This document shows positions 31,160 to 41,523 of a DNA stretch of 64,000 nt, piece by piece. Each line of letters starts with the position of its first letter. Position 1 is the stretch's first letter. The notes under the pieces are model-generated. The model made no database searches and was not told the DNA's origin. It saw only the letters and a program-made list of their open reading frames with translations. Both the position numbers and the translations under genes were made by a program. The stretch comes from Polaribacter sargassicola (GTDB taxonomy: Bacteria; Bacteroidota; Bacteroidia; Flavobacteriales; Flavobacteriaceae): the NCBI RefSeq assembly GCF_021991835.1, contig NZ_JAHDAU010000002.1, positions 434,001-498,000 of the forward strand, written 5' to 3'.

Positions 31160-32917
31160 TTACCAACCTAGGTTATTAATTAAATTTGGACTCTTAGACA
31201 TTTCATCATAAGGAATTGGTGCGTAATAATATTTAACATCGTTAAATACTCTTTCTTCAACAACAACTTCTTGATAATCTAAAGTATCGTCAGAGTTTTT
31301 TGTTATTTCTATACCTTTAACCGTTTCGTTTAAAGGCAACAAGCATCTTCTTAAATCAAAATATCTATGATTTTCGAATGCTAATTCTAACCTTCTTTCT
31401 CTTTGAATTAATTTTCTAAATTCATCTTTTCCTAAAGCAGCAACCTCATCTACATAAGTATTATCGGTTATTCCTGCTTTTGTTCTAATTGATTTAATGA
31501 TTTGTACCGCTGTCTGAGTTAGATTATCGCCTAAACCTTGAGGTCCATAAGCTTCATTAGCTGCTTCTGCTAAATTTAAAAACAATTCTGTTCTTCTAAA
31601 ATAAGGGTTATAATGACGTTGACTACTTGAGTTATCTACACTTATAATACCTGGTACTAAAGATAACCATTTTCTAACATAATATCCTGTGCGTGTGTTT
31701 CTAGTATATTTTTCTCTAGAATCTAGACCACCAACATAAGTTTCTAAAGTTCTGTTATTAAAACTTCTACCATTGTATAAAACATTTAAATAAAGTCTTG
31801 GATCTCTATTTTCATAAGGGTTATCGGCATCGTATCCAGAACGAGAGTCTTCAATAGGATATCCATTTTTAGTATAAAATGCGTTCACTAAATTTTGAGA
31901 AGGTCCAGTTCTTGCCCCACCACGTTCTCCTATTGGGTAATTATTATTTTCTAAAGCAGAACTTGTAAAGAAACTTCTCCAAATAAATTCAGCAGGACTA
32001 GTATTTGAACTAAAATGCCCTTCTGTTAAACTTATAAAATCTCCTATTTCATTAATAGCTTCTTGTGCTTGAGTTGCAGCAATTTTCCATTTATTAATAT
32101 AAGCTGTTTCATCTACTACATTAAATTGCCCCATACCTGTTAACTTTACTACATCATCAGATTGGTAAGCAGGGCTTGCTGCATATAATGTTACTCTAGA
32201 TTTTAATGCTAATGCTACATGTTGGTCTGCTCTACCTAAATTATTGATTCCTGTTGTTGGATTAGAACCAGAATAAGTACTTGGTAAGTACACCATAGCA
32301 CTATCTAAGTCTTTTATAATTTGCGCAACGCAATCACTATAACTATCTCTTTTAACAGCTTCTAAATCTAATGCTTCTTCATCTGATAGAGATCGTAAAA
32401 CAATAGGGTATCCTAAAACATCTCCATCATTTGTTTTCCCTCCAAATGCTTGTAAAAGATGAAAACTCCACCATGCTCTTAAATAAAAAGCTTCTCCTTT
32501 TAAATTATTTCTTTTTAATTGATCTGCTTCTTCAGAAGTAATATCATAATAAATATTGTCTCCTAATCCGTTTTCCATGAACAAATGTACATTTCTAATT
32601 TGATTATATGCATTGTCCCATTGACCAACAATAATGTTACTTGGAGTTAACCCCCCAGATCCTAAACGATAAACACCATTTGAAAAATTATTGGTAACAG
32701 CGTTATCGGTTGCACTATCTAAAAAATCACCTCCATAACCATCTACCACTGTATTAGGTATGTTTGCATAGGCATTTAATAAGATTCCTTCTGCATAGTC
32801 TGGCTGGCTATAAACCCATTCTTCACTATAAGAATTTTCTAATTCTGCATCGAATGAACATGAAATTTGCAACAATGCAAATACCATGAATATATATTTA
32901 AATAAATTGTATTTCAT
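31160..32917 (-). CDS. susD: SusD/RagB family glycan-binding outer-membrane lipoprotein (pair 1)
   Basis: 585 aa lipoprotein (LLQISC, Cys20). SusD-type TPR scaffold: FYLRAWWSFHLLQAFGG near 145-162, LYAASPAY, and the C-terminal RRLELAFENHRYFDLRR block. It caps the SusC transporter encoded just upstream (13 bp away) and captures oligosaccharides at the surface. It differs substantially from the SusD at 36010, so the two pairs probably accept different fragments. Confidence 0.95.
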   Translation of the reverse strand: MKYNLFKYIFMVFALLQISCSFDAELENSYSEEWVYSQPDYAEGILLNAYANIPNTVVDGYGGDFLDSATDNAVTNNFSNGVYRLGSGGLTPSNIIVGQWDNAYNQIRNVHLFMENGLGDNIYYDITSEEADQLKRNNLKGEAFYLRAWWSFHLLQAFGGKTNDGDVLGYPIVLRSLSDEEALDLEAVKRDSYSDCVAQIIKDLDSAMVYLPSTYSGSNPTTGINNLGRADQHVALALKSRVTLYAASPAYQSDDVVKLTGMGQFNVVDETAYINKWKIAATQAQEAINEIGDFISLTEGHFSSNTSPAEFIWRSFFTSSALENNNYPIGERGGARTGPSQNLVNAFYTKNGYPIEDSRSGYDADNPYENRDPRLYLNVLYNGRSFNNRTLETYVGGLDSREKYTRNTRTGYYVRKWLSLVPGIISVDNSSSQRHYNPYFRRTELFLNLAEAANEAYGPQGLGDNLTQTAVQIIKSIRTKAGITDNTYVDEVAALGKDEFRKLIQRERRLELAFENHRYFDLRRCLLPLNETVKGIEITKNSDDTLDYQEVVVEERVFNDVKYYYAPIPYDEMSKSPNLINNLGW

Positions 32918-32929
32918 AATCTAAGTTTT

Positions 32930-35900
32930 TTAAAATGCTAATGATAAACCTGCTGTAACAGTTCTAAACAAAGGGTAGTTTGTAACACCTGAATTTGGAA
33001 CTTCTGGATCTAAATCTTTTACTCCTGACAGTACAAATAAATTTGTACCTCTAACATAAAATCTTGTGTTTTTTACAATCCATGAATCGTTAGAGAACGT
33101 ATAACTTAGCTCTACATTTTTTAATCGGAAAAATGCTGCATTATCTAACCAAAAAGTAGAAGTTACATTATCATTTAAAGGAGTTAAAGTTGTTAATTTT
33201 GGTTGAGTACCATTAGGATTGTTTACTGGATGAAATCTATCTGAAGCCAAGACAGAGTATTTACCTTGACCAAAGTTTCTATAATAAACATTATTCTTTA
33301 TCATATCTACTCCTGTATCTGCTACACCTAAAACAGATAAGCCAAAACCTTTATATTCTGTGTTTAAATTAATTCCAAAACTTGCTCTTGGAAAACTGTT
33401 TCCTATTACTTTTCTATCCTGCTCATTAATAATACCATCATCATTTAAATCTTGGTAAGACAGGTTACCTACCCCATAGTCTCCTAAGGCTTGAAACGGG
33501 GCTGCATCTACTTCTTCTTGAGTTTTAAAAATTCCGTTAGAAACATAACCAAAAATAACATCAGATGCTTGTCCTGTAGCATTTAAATAAGTATCCATAT
33601 TATCAATAACATCTGCACTTATTACTTTGTTTTTTGATATTAGAAAATTTCCACCTATGTTAAATTTAAAATCTCCATAGTTCTTTAACCAATTTATACT
33701 TCCATCAAAACCTTGGTTTTTTAATTCTCCTAAGTTTTCTGGTATTTTTACATATCCTATAGTACCTGATGTATTAGAGCTTGGACTAGAATAAATAATA
33801 TCTGTTCTTCTTTGATTAAAATAATTAAACTCAAACTGTACAGATTTGTTAAATGCTAACCCTTCTATACCTATATTATATTCTTTTGATTTTTCCCATT
33901 TTAAATCTGGATTTCCAAAATTATCAAACCCTATACGTGCAGAAGATGTACTATTTCTTTCTCCAAAAGACATAGAACCATTGTTAGAATAACGTGTTTC
34001 ATATAAATAAAAATCTGTATTAGCATCATATCCTAAAACACCATAACTTGATTTTAGTTTTAAATAATCTAGATTGTTATTTTTAAAGAAATCTTCTTCA
34101 CTTAAAACCCATGCAGCTCCAATAGAATGTGCTAAAAATGAACGATTTCCTTCTGCAAACTTATTACTTGTCATTAAAGCGTAACTACCCTCAACAAAAA
34201 GTTTGTTATCAAAAGCATAATTTGCTTTAAATACTGTATTAGAATTTTTAATATGCTGTGTTCTAGCATTATTCTCATTTAAGTAATAGAAATGCGATAA
34301 ATCTAAAGTAACTTTATTTTTTTCTGCAAAGCTAGTTTTGTATGTAATGTTAGAAGTAGAACCTAAAGACCTTGTTGAACTACTACCACGTTCTGTTCTA
34401 TTGGTTTCAATAGTACGATTGTTTAATTTTACATAGTTTATTTCTCCAGTATCACTATCTTCAACTAACTCATAACGAATAGGGTTATTAATTTGGTCTG
34501 CAGCGTGATATTGATAATTATCAAAGTTCAATTGTGTTTTAACCGTTAAACCAGGTAGAACACTATTTAAATCCCAATCTAAACCAAAGTTTGTTTGTCC
34601 ATAAAAAAACATATATTCTTGAAAACCTCCATAAACTAAATCTCCATACAGACTAGTTCTATTTTGTTGAGATCCACCAAGTGGCGGAATTAATTCTTCT
34701 CCAATAGTTGCTTCTTCTCCTTCAAAATTAGGATCTTGAATTACAAGAGGAAACTCATTTGGTCTTTCTGTATTAATTTTACCAAATACTTGATCTTGAC
34801 CTAATTTACCCCATTTTCTATATTCAATAATACCGTTTCCTTCAATATGTCCAACTAAGTTATCTGTAATCTTAAAATCTAAATTACTTCTTACATTTAT
34901 TCTGTCTTGTGTAACATCTTCTCCAATTTTCTCAATCCCTTCTGTACCAATATAACCTAGATAAACTCCATATTGCGATTCTTCTGTTCCTCCAGAATAT
35001 TCGAAATTTACTTTTTTAAGTGGTGCGCTATTATTTAGAAAATATGAATTATGATCAATATTAGGATATAATAAATCAAAAGGACCAGAACTTGCTCTAT
35101 ACCCAGCAATATCTTCTTCAGAATACATAGGCATTAAGCCATCATTAGCCAAAGCTTCGTTATACAAAGTTGCATAGTTAGCACTATTTAAATATTCTGC
35201 CATACGTGTGTTCATGTTTACACCATATTCTACAGAAGCTTTTACAACTTGTGTATTTTTACGTCCCTTTTTGGTAGTAACTAAAATAACTCCGTTAGCC
35301 GCTCTTGATCCGTAAAGAATTTTTGCAGACGCATCTTTTAAAACTTCTATACTTTCAATTTCTTCGGCAGTCATAAACTCTAAAGAACGTTCTATTCCAT
35401 CAACAACAGTTAATGCTGTACTATTTGTTAATCTACCTAAACCTCTAACGTAAATATTAGGTTGATTATTACCTAAACCATTTGTTGTCATTTGAGTAGA
35501 AACTCCTGCTAAACGACCTTGTAAAGCATTGTGAAAAACTACATCTGGTTGAGATTCAAATTCTTTACCAGAAACCTTAGCAACAGCTCCAACAATTTCT
35601 CTTTGCGTTGTTGTTACATTTGCAGGTAATTTTAAAACATGCTCTGCGCCTGTAAATAATGGAGCTTCTTCTAGTATTATTTTACCTGATACATTTTCTT
35701 TTTCTAAAAATATGGTTTTACTTTTATAACCATTGGCACTTATTAACATTATATTGTCAATTAAAGCTGTTATAATAAAGCTTCCGTCTGACGCTGATTG
35801 CGTTTCTACCATTCCATCTCCTAATGCTATTGTTGCATTAGCAATAGGTTTATCGTTTTTATCTACTAATGTAGATTTAATATTTAAAACTACTTTTTCT

Positions 35901-35980
35901 TGTGCATATGTTTTGCTAAACAAAACAGTAAATAACAAAACAAAAAGTATTGGTAATATTTTAGTTTTAGATTTTTTCAT
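32930..35980 (-). CDS. susC: SusC-type TonB-dependent transporter (pair 1)
   Basis: About 1016 aa from the ATG at 35980, which yields the signal peptide MKKSKTKILPILFVLLF; an earlier in-frame ATG at 36016 would overlap the previous gene. A carboxypeptidase-regulatory-like domain (about 35-105) is followed by a plug (LAGVSTQMTTNG, VRGLGRLTNSTALTVVDGIE, VLKDASAKILYGSRAANGVI) and a long beta-barrel ending in a terminal Phe. It imports oligosaccharides with its SusD partner, driven by TonB. Confidence 0.95.
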   Translation of the reverse strand: MKKSKTKILPILFVLLFTVLFSKTYAQEKVVLNIKSTLVDKNDKPIANATIALGDGMVETQSASDGSFIITALIDNIMLISANGYKSKTIFLEKENVSGKIILEEAPLFTGAEHVLKLPANVTTTQREIVGAVAKVSGKEFESQPDVVFHNALQGRLAGVSTQMTTNGLGNNQPNIYVRGLGRLTNSTALTVVDGIERSLEFMTAEEIESIEVLKDASAKILYGSRAANGVILVTTKKGRKNTQVVKASVEYGVNMNTRMAEYLNSANYATLYNEALANDGLMPMYSEEDIAGYRASSGPFDLLYPNIDHNSYFLNNSAPLKKVNFEYSGGTEESQYGVYLGYIGTEGIEKIGEDVTQDRINVRSNLDFKITDNLVGHIEGNGIIEYRKWGKLGQDQVFGKINTERPNEFPLVIQDPNFEGEEATIGEELIPPLGGSQQNRTSLYGDLVYGGFQEYMFFYGQTNFGLDWDLNSVLPGLTVKTQLNFDNYQYHAADQINNPIRYELVEDSDTGEINYVKLNNRTIETNRTERGSSSTRSLGSTSNITYKTSFAEKNKVTLDLSHFYYLNENNARTQHIKNSNTVFKANYAFDNKLFVEGSYALMTSNKFAEGNRSFLAHSIGAAWVLSEEDFFKNNNLDYLKLKSSYGVLGYDANTDFYLYETRYSNNGSMSFGERNSTSSARIGFDNFGNPDLKWEKSKEYNIGIEGLAFNKSVQFEFNYFNQRRTDIIYSSPSSNTSGTIGYVKIPENLGELKNQGFDGSINWLKNYGDFKFNIGGNFLISKNKVISADVIDNMDTYLNATGQASDVIFGYVSNGIFKTQEEVDAAPFQALGDYGVGNLSYQDLNDDGIINEQDRKVIGNSFPRASFGINLNTEYKGFGLSVLGVADTGVDMIKNNVYYRNFGQGKYSVLASDRFHPVNNPNGTQPKLTTLTPLNDNVTSTFWLDNAAFFRLKNVELSYTFSNDSWIVKNTRFYVRGTNLFVLSGVKDLDPEVPNSGVTNYPLFRTVTAGLSLAF

Positions 35981-36009
35981 TAGTCTAGTTTCTATTTGTA
36001 TTTTCATAT

Positions 36010-37866
36010 TTACCATCCTGGATTCTGTTGAAAGTTATACAAGTCTTGTACATCATCTTGATGTAAAGGATACCAATAGTTTCTTAGTTCAAATCCTCGT
36101 TGTTCCGATGTTAAATCGATATATTCATAAGTAAAGTCTAGAGTACTTTTATCTGCGATACTACTATGCCCAGCTGGTGGTATAGCTCTTACTCCTCTAA
36201 TTGGCTCTTTAAAAACATCCTCTGCAATCATCCATCTTCTTAAATCATGCCATCTATGATTTTCCCACATAAGCTCTACTGCTCTTTCTTTTCTAATTCT
36301 ATCTCTAAAAATACTTGCAGAAGTAGTATATTCTGACAGTACATTTGGCATACCTACTCTATTTCTAATAATATTAATAGCTTGTACCGCTGTTAAACCG
36401 TATCCTTTAGGATCTGCATTAGGTCCGTATGCCTCATTCATAGCTTCTGCATAATCTAAATACACTTGAGCTACTCTAATATAAATTGAGTTTAAAGCAT
36501 AAATATCATACAACCTAGTAAAGTTATTTGCTTCTGGCCAAATGTATTTTTTACACATGTAACCAGATAACATTCTATTTCTAGTATAATTACTTGTGGT
36601 TTGTATTCTATAATCTCTTCCATCTACATATAACTCTTGATATATAGGTGATCCACTAGCATTAACACCCCACTCTTCACCTGGAACAATAACATTGTTA
36701 TAAAAACGTGGATCTCTATTTGCATAAGGGTTTTGAGGGTCGTAACCAGATCTTGAATCATCAATATCATAAGCTTCATCTCCATTAATTACCTCGTACA
36801 TATCTACAATGTTTTGAGTAGGATTAGAATATGCAGTGGCATCATTACCTGTTCCTCCAGAAAAATATTGTGGTAGATAATTACATCTTAACCCTCTTGA
36901 TTGACTAGACCTTTTACCTGCGTCTAAACGAAACCATAAAGATTCTGGAGAAGCTTGAATACCATCAGTATAAAAAATGTTTTTATATTCATCTTTATTC
37001 ATCAATCTAAAACCTGCTCCACCAGACCCTGCATCAATATATGCTATTAAATCATGAGCATATTCTGCTGCTCTTTCGCTCCACTCTTTACTATAATCTA
37101 AATATTGTGTTACTTGAATATTATTTTGCATTAAAGGACTTGCGGCATATAATGTAGCCATAGATTTTACAGCCATTGCTGCCCCTTTAGTTACTCTACC
37201 AAACTCTGCATTATCCCATCTGTCTGGTAAAATAGCAATTGCTTTGTCTAAATCTGTTAACAACCATTCTGTACTTTCTGAATAAGATACACGATAAAGA
37301 TCTGTATCATCATCAGACGAATAAGCTTTATCTAAAATTGGCATTCCTCCACCTCTTTGAATCATTTGAAAATAATACCATGCTCTAAAAAAGTAAGCTT
37401 GACCTAATAATTGATTTTTTTGTTCTTCTGTTAAATTTGGAACCAAATCATTTTCTACTCTTTCTAAAACTTTATTAGTAACTCTTATTGAATATTGCGC
37501 ATTAGCCAAGGCAGTACCTTGATCGTAATTAACTCCAGCTCCCCAACCGATTTCAGAAACACCTTCCCATCTATTATACCAAGATCCAGGGTTTAGAATA
37601 GTAGCAATATTACCATTAAAAGGACTTCCTCCTTCATCTGAAAGTGCATTAATAGAAGTTCTATTTAACCTTTGTGAACGCCAGTGATGTATATCTAATA
37701 ATAACTCGTAGCAATTATCTAAGTAACCTCTTGTAGACTCGAACCCTGAAAAAATATCTTCTTCTGAAACTCCAAAATCAGGATTAATATCTAAATAATC
37801 TTCACATGATGAAATTGCCCCTATAAGAACAAACACCATTACTATTTTATAAAATTTTGTTTTCAT
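36010..37866 (-). CDS. susD: SusD/RagB family glycan-binding outer-membrane lipoprotein (pair 2)
   Basis: 618 aa lipoprotein (GAISSC, Cys21, then EDYLDINP). SusD hallmarks: QAYFFRAWYYFQMIQRGGGMP, MATLYAASPLMQN, and the C-terminal RKERAVELMWENHRWHDLRR. It partners the SusC encoded 13 bp upstream. It is longer than the pair-1 SusD and diverges from it in the central ligand-facing region. Confidence 0.95.
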   Translation of the reverse strand: MKTKFYKIVMVFVLIGAISSCEDYLDINPDFGVSEEDIFSGFESTRGYLDNCYELLLDIHHWRSQRLNRTSINALSDEGGSPFNGNIATILNPGSWYNRWEGVSEIGWGAGVNYDQGTALANAQYSIRVTNKVLERVENDLVPNLTEEQKNQLLGQAYFFRAWYYFQMIQRGGGMPILDKAYSSDDDTDLYRVSYSESTEWLLTDLDKAIAILPDRWDNAEFGRVTKGAAMAVKSMATLYAASPLMQNNIQVTQYLDYSKEWSERAAEYAHDLIAYIDAGSGGAGFRLMNKDEYKNIFYTDGIQASPESLWFRLDAGKRSSQSRGLRCNYLPQYFSGGTGNDATAYSNPTQNIVDMYEVINGDEAYDIDDSRSGYDPQNPYANRDPRFYNNVIVPGEEWGVNASGSPIYQELYVDGRDYRIQTTSNYTRNRMLSGYMCKKYIWPEANNFTRLYDIYALNSIYIRVAQVYLDYAEAMNEAYGPNADPKGYGLTAVQAINIIRNRVGMPNVLSEYTTSASIFRDRIRKERAVELMWENHRWHDLRRWMIAEDVFKEPIRGVRAIPPAGHSSIADKSTLDFTYEYIDLTSEQRGFELRNYWYPLHQDDVQDLYNFQQNPGW

Positions 37867-37879
37867 ATCTTAATCTGTA

Positions 37880-40800
37880 TTAAAATGAGACTCTTAACCC
37901 TAAACTATATCTTTTTACAATCGGATAATTTCCTGTTCCACTACTTTCTGGATCCATTTGATCGCCTAGCTTAGACCATGTGAATAAGTTGTTTCCATTT
38001 GCATAAAGCTGAGCCGATTTTAACCCTAGTTGTTTAATAATTCCTTTTGTAAACCTGTAACTTATTTCTGCACTTTTTAATCTAACATAAGAACCATCTG
38101 TATATGTTAAAGTACTAGATTGCGTATTATGTGTATTGGTAGTGTGTAATGCTGGCTTGGTAGCTGTTGCCGCTGTTTCTGGTGTCCACCTATTAACTAC
38201 ATCTTCATTAGCTTGAATAAAACCTCCAAAATCAAAATAATAAGCATTTGGTATAATATATCCTACATTGGTAACACCATAAAAGTTAGCTGATGCAGAG
38301 AAGTTTTTATATCCTATATTTATCCCTAATGAATAAGTATTTAAAGGGAAACGAATATTTTGATCCATAGCTACCAGATCTGCATTGGTAATCTCTCCAT
38401 CTCCATTATAATCAATAAACATAGCATCACCTGGTGTAATCTGAGATTGTACTGTTCCTAAATTTGGTGTTGCCCCATTGTATACATCATCTAAACTTTG
38501 GTACAATCCTCCTTCTAAATATCTACTAGTCCAACCAATAGGTTTACCTGCTTCATTTAAATAATCTAGTTGTAATCTAGGGTCATTTCTATCTAAAACT
38601 CTGTTTTCGGAAAATGCTGTATTAAAATTAATACCATAAGTTAAATCTTCTGTAATATTATCTTTCCAACCTACTTGAAACTCATAACCATGTTTTTTAA
38701 CCTTTCCTAAATTACCCTGAGCGGTTCCTGTTACCCCTACGTAAGCAGGAATTCTAACGCTCATAAGAATACCTGTTCTTAATTCTCTATAAAAGTCTAA
38801 ACCTAAAGTCAATTTTTTAAAGGCTTCAAATTTAAAGCTTAAATTATGTACTTCACTTTCTTCCCATGTTGAATTAGCATTGGCTAGCTGCCCTTCTGTA
38901 TATCTAGGTCCGTAACCTGTAACACCATCATAACCAAAATTTACATTACTACCTGTACCAAAAGTTTGTACATATTGGAAACGATCTGTATTATCATCAC
39001 CGGTAATACCATAAGAATAGTTAACTTTTAATAAGTCTAACCAACTTCCGGCAAAAGATTTAATAAAAGGCTCTTCAGAAGCTACCCAACCTACACCTAA
39101 AGAAGGAAAGAATCCAAAACGTTGACCAGGTGCAAATTTTTCTGAACCAGAATACGAACCGTTAACTTCTAATAAATATCGTTGTTTATAATAGTAATTT
39201 AATCTACCAATCCACTCTTCTCTTACAGATTTATAACCTGTTCTTCCCGTATCAGACTGTCTCCACATAATAGCATTTGCACTTACTTTATGATCTCCTA
39301 ATAGTCTTTTGTAATCCATTTGAAACTTATAGTTTAATCTTCTACTATAAGAGTATAAGTTAGGTGTTGTTGCTGTTACCGTTGTTCCTTGAGACACATC
39401 TGTTGGGTAACGAATTTCGTTAATTATCGGATATGTAACACTACCGTCTGCTGCTACAATTGGATTTGAATAATCATACTCTCTATAATATCTAATAATA
39501 CCAACGTTTGCAGAACCTAGATTACCTCTTAATATTCTACTCTCATAACTAGAACTAGAGGTGTAGTTTATACTTCCTTTTAAACTTAATCCCTTTGTTA
39601 AAAAATCTAATCCCTGTGTAACTTGTGCATCATAAAAACCTTGATAATATCTATACTTTCTTACCCCTCCTTCATTTAAAGCCATAATTAGGTTAGATTC
39701 TCCATTAGAACTATCACCATAACCATCTTCATATTCTATTGGAAAAACATTTCTAGGTGCTGAGTAAAGAAGGTTAAAAAATTGTGATTGTCCAAAACCA
39801 TCTTCTCCATTACCATCAATACGATAACCTGGTTGTTGTCTTAATCTGTAGTTTCCAGAAAAATTTACACTTAATTTAGTAGTAGGTGTTACATCAAAAT
39901 CAAAATTAGATCTCCAATTGTACTTTTTTAGATTAAAAGCTGGATCATATTCTTCTTGTGGTGTTGTTTTAAATATATCACCATCGTTTCTATATCCAAG
40001 TGAAACGAAATAACGAATAAGCTTAGAACCACCACTCATATTTAAGTTATAAGTTTGCTCTGTTCCTATTCCTAATACTTCATCTGTCCAATTAATCTCT
40101 GGAAAATAAATATTATTTGGTCCTCTTTGATCGTAATTTTGTGTCCATGCATCAATTGTTGATTGTGGAATTAATTGCTCCCACGCTCCTGTATTTATAG
40201 CTGCTTCATTATATAATTTTTGAGCAGTTATATAATCTATATAATTTGGCTCTGCTGTAGATTTTTTAAACCCAATATTAGTTGTAAAGTTAAATTTTGG
40301 TTTACCAATCTCACCTCTTTTTGTAGTAACTAGAATAACACCATTTGCCCCTCTTACACCATAAACGGCTGTTGCAGACGCATCTTTAAGTACAGAAATA
40401 GATTCAATTTCATTAGGGTCTAAATTGTTAATATCACGCTCTATACCATCTACTAATGTTAACGGCCCTCCACTTCCTTGCCAAGAAGATCTACCTCTTA
40501 AATATATACTAGCTGCATCTGAACCAGGTTTACCATTAGAGTTTATGACTGTTAAACCAGGTAATGCTCCTTGTAATGATTCTGATACTGTACTTACTGA
40601 CCCTACTTGCTCTAATGCTTTACCTTTTACAGATTCTACAGCCCCAATTAATGTTTGTTTTGTTTGTTTGGCAAAACCCACAATTACAATTTCATTTAAG
40701 TTTGTTGTATCTGGATTAAGCGTAATCTTTAAATCTGCTGGAGCTGTTATGTTTGAAATAACTTTAGTTTGATAACCTATATAACTTATTTCTATATTAG

Positions 40801-41050
40801 AGTTATACTTTACCCTTAGACTAAACTCACCAGAGAATCCGGCTGTGGTTCCTCTAGATGTTCCTTGTTGCACAATAGAGGCTCCTATTAATGGGTTACC
40901 TAATTCATCATAAACCTCACCTTTTATAACAACATCTTCTTGTAATTCTACTTTATCTGACAAATTGTTATTTTCTGCCATTAATAAATAAGGTGCACTT
41001 ATAATTACTATATATAAAAACAATTTATGTAACCTTATTGGTATTTTCAT
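37880..41050 (-). CDS. susC: SusC-type TonB-dependent transporter (pair 2)
   Basis: About 1056 aa from the ATG at 41050 (MKIPIRLHKLFLYIVIIS, a good signal peptide). In-frame ATGs up to 41104 are possible but add a charged leader. The carboxypeptidase-regulatory-like domain has VVIKGEVYDELGNPLIGASI and the plug has VRGRSSWQGSGGPLTLVDGIE and VLKDASATAVYGVRGANGVI. The barrel ends RYSLGLRVSF. It is the first gene of the import operon SusC-SusD-SusC-SusD-DUF1735, preceded by two operator-like elements. Confidence 0.95.
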   Translation of the reverse strand: MKIPIRLHKLFLYIVIISAPYLLMAENNNLSDKVELQEDVVIKGEVYDELGNPLIGASIVQQGTSRGTTAGFSGEFSLRVKYNSNIEISYIGYQTKVISNITAPADLKITLNPDTTNLNEIVIVGFAKQTKQTLIGAVESVKGKALEQVGSVSTVSESLQGALPGLTVINSNGKPGSDAASIYLRGRSSWQGSGGPLTLVDGIERDINNLDPNEIESISVLKDASATAVYGVRGANGVILVTTKRGEIGKPKFNFTTNIGFKKSTAEPNYIDYITAQKLYNEAAINTGAWEQLIPQSTIDAWTQNYDQRGPNNIYFPEINWTDEVLGIGTEQTYNLNMSGGSKLIRYFVSLGYRNDGDIFKTTPQEEYDPAFNLKKYNWRSNFDFDVTPTTKLSVNFSGNYRLRQQPGYRIDGNGEDGFGQSQFFNLLYSAPRNVFPIEYEDGYGDSSNGESNLIMALNEGGVRKYRYYQGFYDAQVTQGLDFLTKGLSLKGSINYTSSSSYESRILRGNLGSANVGIIRYYREYDYSNPIVAADGSVTYPIINEIRYPTDVSQGTTVTATTPNLYSYSRRLNYKFQMDYKRLLGDHKVSANAIMWRQSDTGRTGYKSVREEWIGRLNYYYKQRYLLEVNGSYSGSEKFAPGQRFGFFPSLGVGWVASEEPFIKSFAGSWLDLLKVNYSYGITGDDNTDRFQYVQTFGTGSNVNFGYDGVTGYGPRYTEGQLANANSTWEESEVHNLSFKFEAFKKLTLGLDFYRELRTGILMSVRIPAYVGVTGTAQGNLGKVKKHGYEFQVGWKDNITEDLTYGINFNTAFSENRVLDRNDPRLQLDYLNEAGKPIGWTSRYLEGGLYQSLDDVYNGATPNLGTVQSQITPGDAMFIDYNGDGEITNADLVAMDQNIRFPLNTYSLGINIGYKNFSASANFYGVTNVGYIIPNAYYFDFGGFIQANEDVVNRWTPETAATATKPALHTTNTHNTQSSTLTYTDGSYVRLKSAEISYRFTKGIIKQLGLKSAQLYANGNNLFTWSKLGDQMDPESSGTGNYPIVKRYSLGLRVSF

Positions 41051-41104
41051 TATTTTTAATATAAAGCAATTAAATTTCATTTTATAATTCAGTTTCATAT
41101 TCAT

Positions 41105-41523
41105 TAAATGATTTAGTTTTTATTGGTGTTAATTAAATAAAATTACTGTTAATTTTTTGTAAATTTAACAAATCACATAGTTCAACACTTCTCAAATAAG
41201 GGGTAATAATGTTGCTTAAACAGTTATTTTACTGTTTTTACAGCTATCTTTAGTTACTGATGTTCGACTTTAAAAAAAATGACAACAAACTCTTTCACCC
41301 AAACAAAACAACCTAAATACCAACACTTTATATTTACAACAAATAGACTTAAAGAATTCTTAATCTACTAAAAACAGAAAATTAAATAGGTAAAATAATT
41401 CTCAAAATGAGGGTAATAATGTTACTTTAATCATTATTCTCAGCAAAATCTCATGTTTTATATATTTTTTCAAATTTTAACAGTCCAAGTCTAAAAAAAT
41501 TTATAAGAGACCTATAAAAAACA
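41105..41523 (-). promoter_or_regulatory. Promoter region of the SusCD operon with two operator-like elements
   Basis: 419 bp without genes. Element D (41192-41215) and element E (41401-41425) share TCAAAWWR, a G-rich GGGTAAT block and AATGTTRC; their cores are 210 bp apart. Forty bp from core D the minus strand has TAAATTTA (41160-41167), a one-mismatch -7 box about 110 bp before the ATG. Element E has no clear -7 box at that spacing. The rest is AT-rich. Confidence 0.65.

Noticed and set aside
35733..36134. Plus-strand 133-codon open frame across the SusC/SusD boundary
   Set aside because: Antisense to two well-supported genes; no recognisable domain or start context.
41460..41523. Possible terminator after the GH30-like gene at 41524
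   Set aside because: Only a 5-bp AT stem before a T run; too weak to call.
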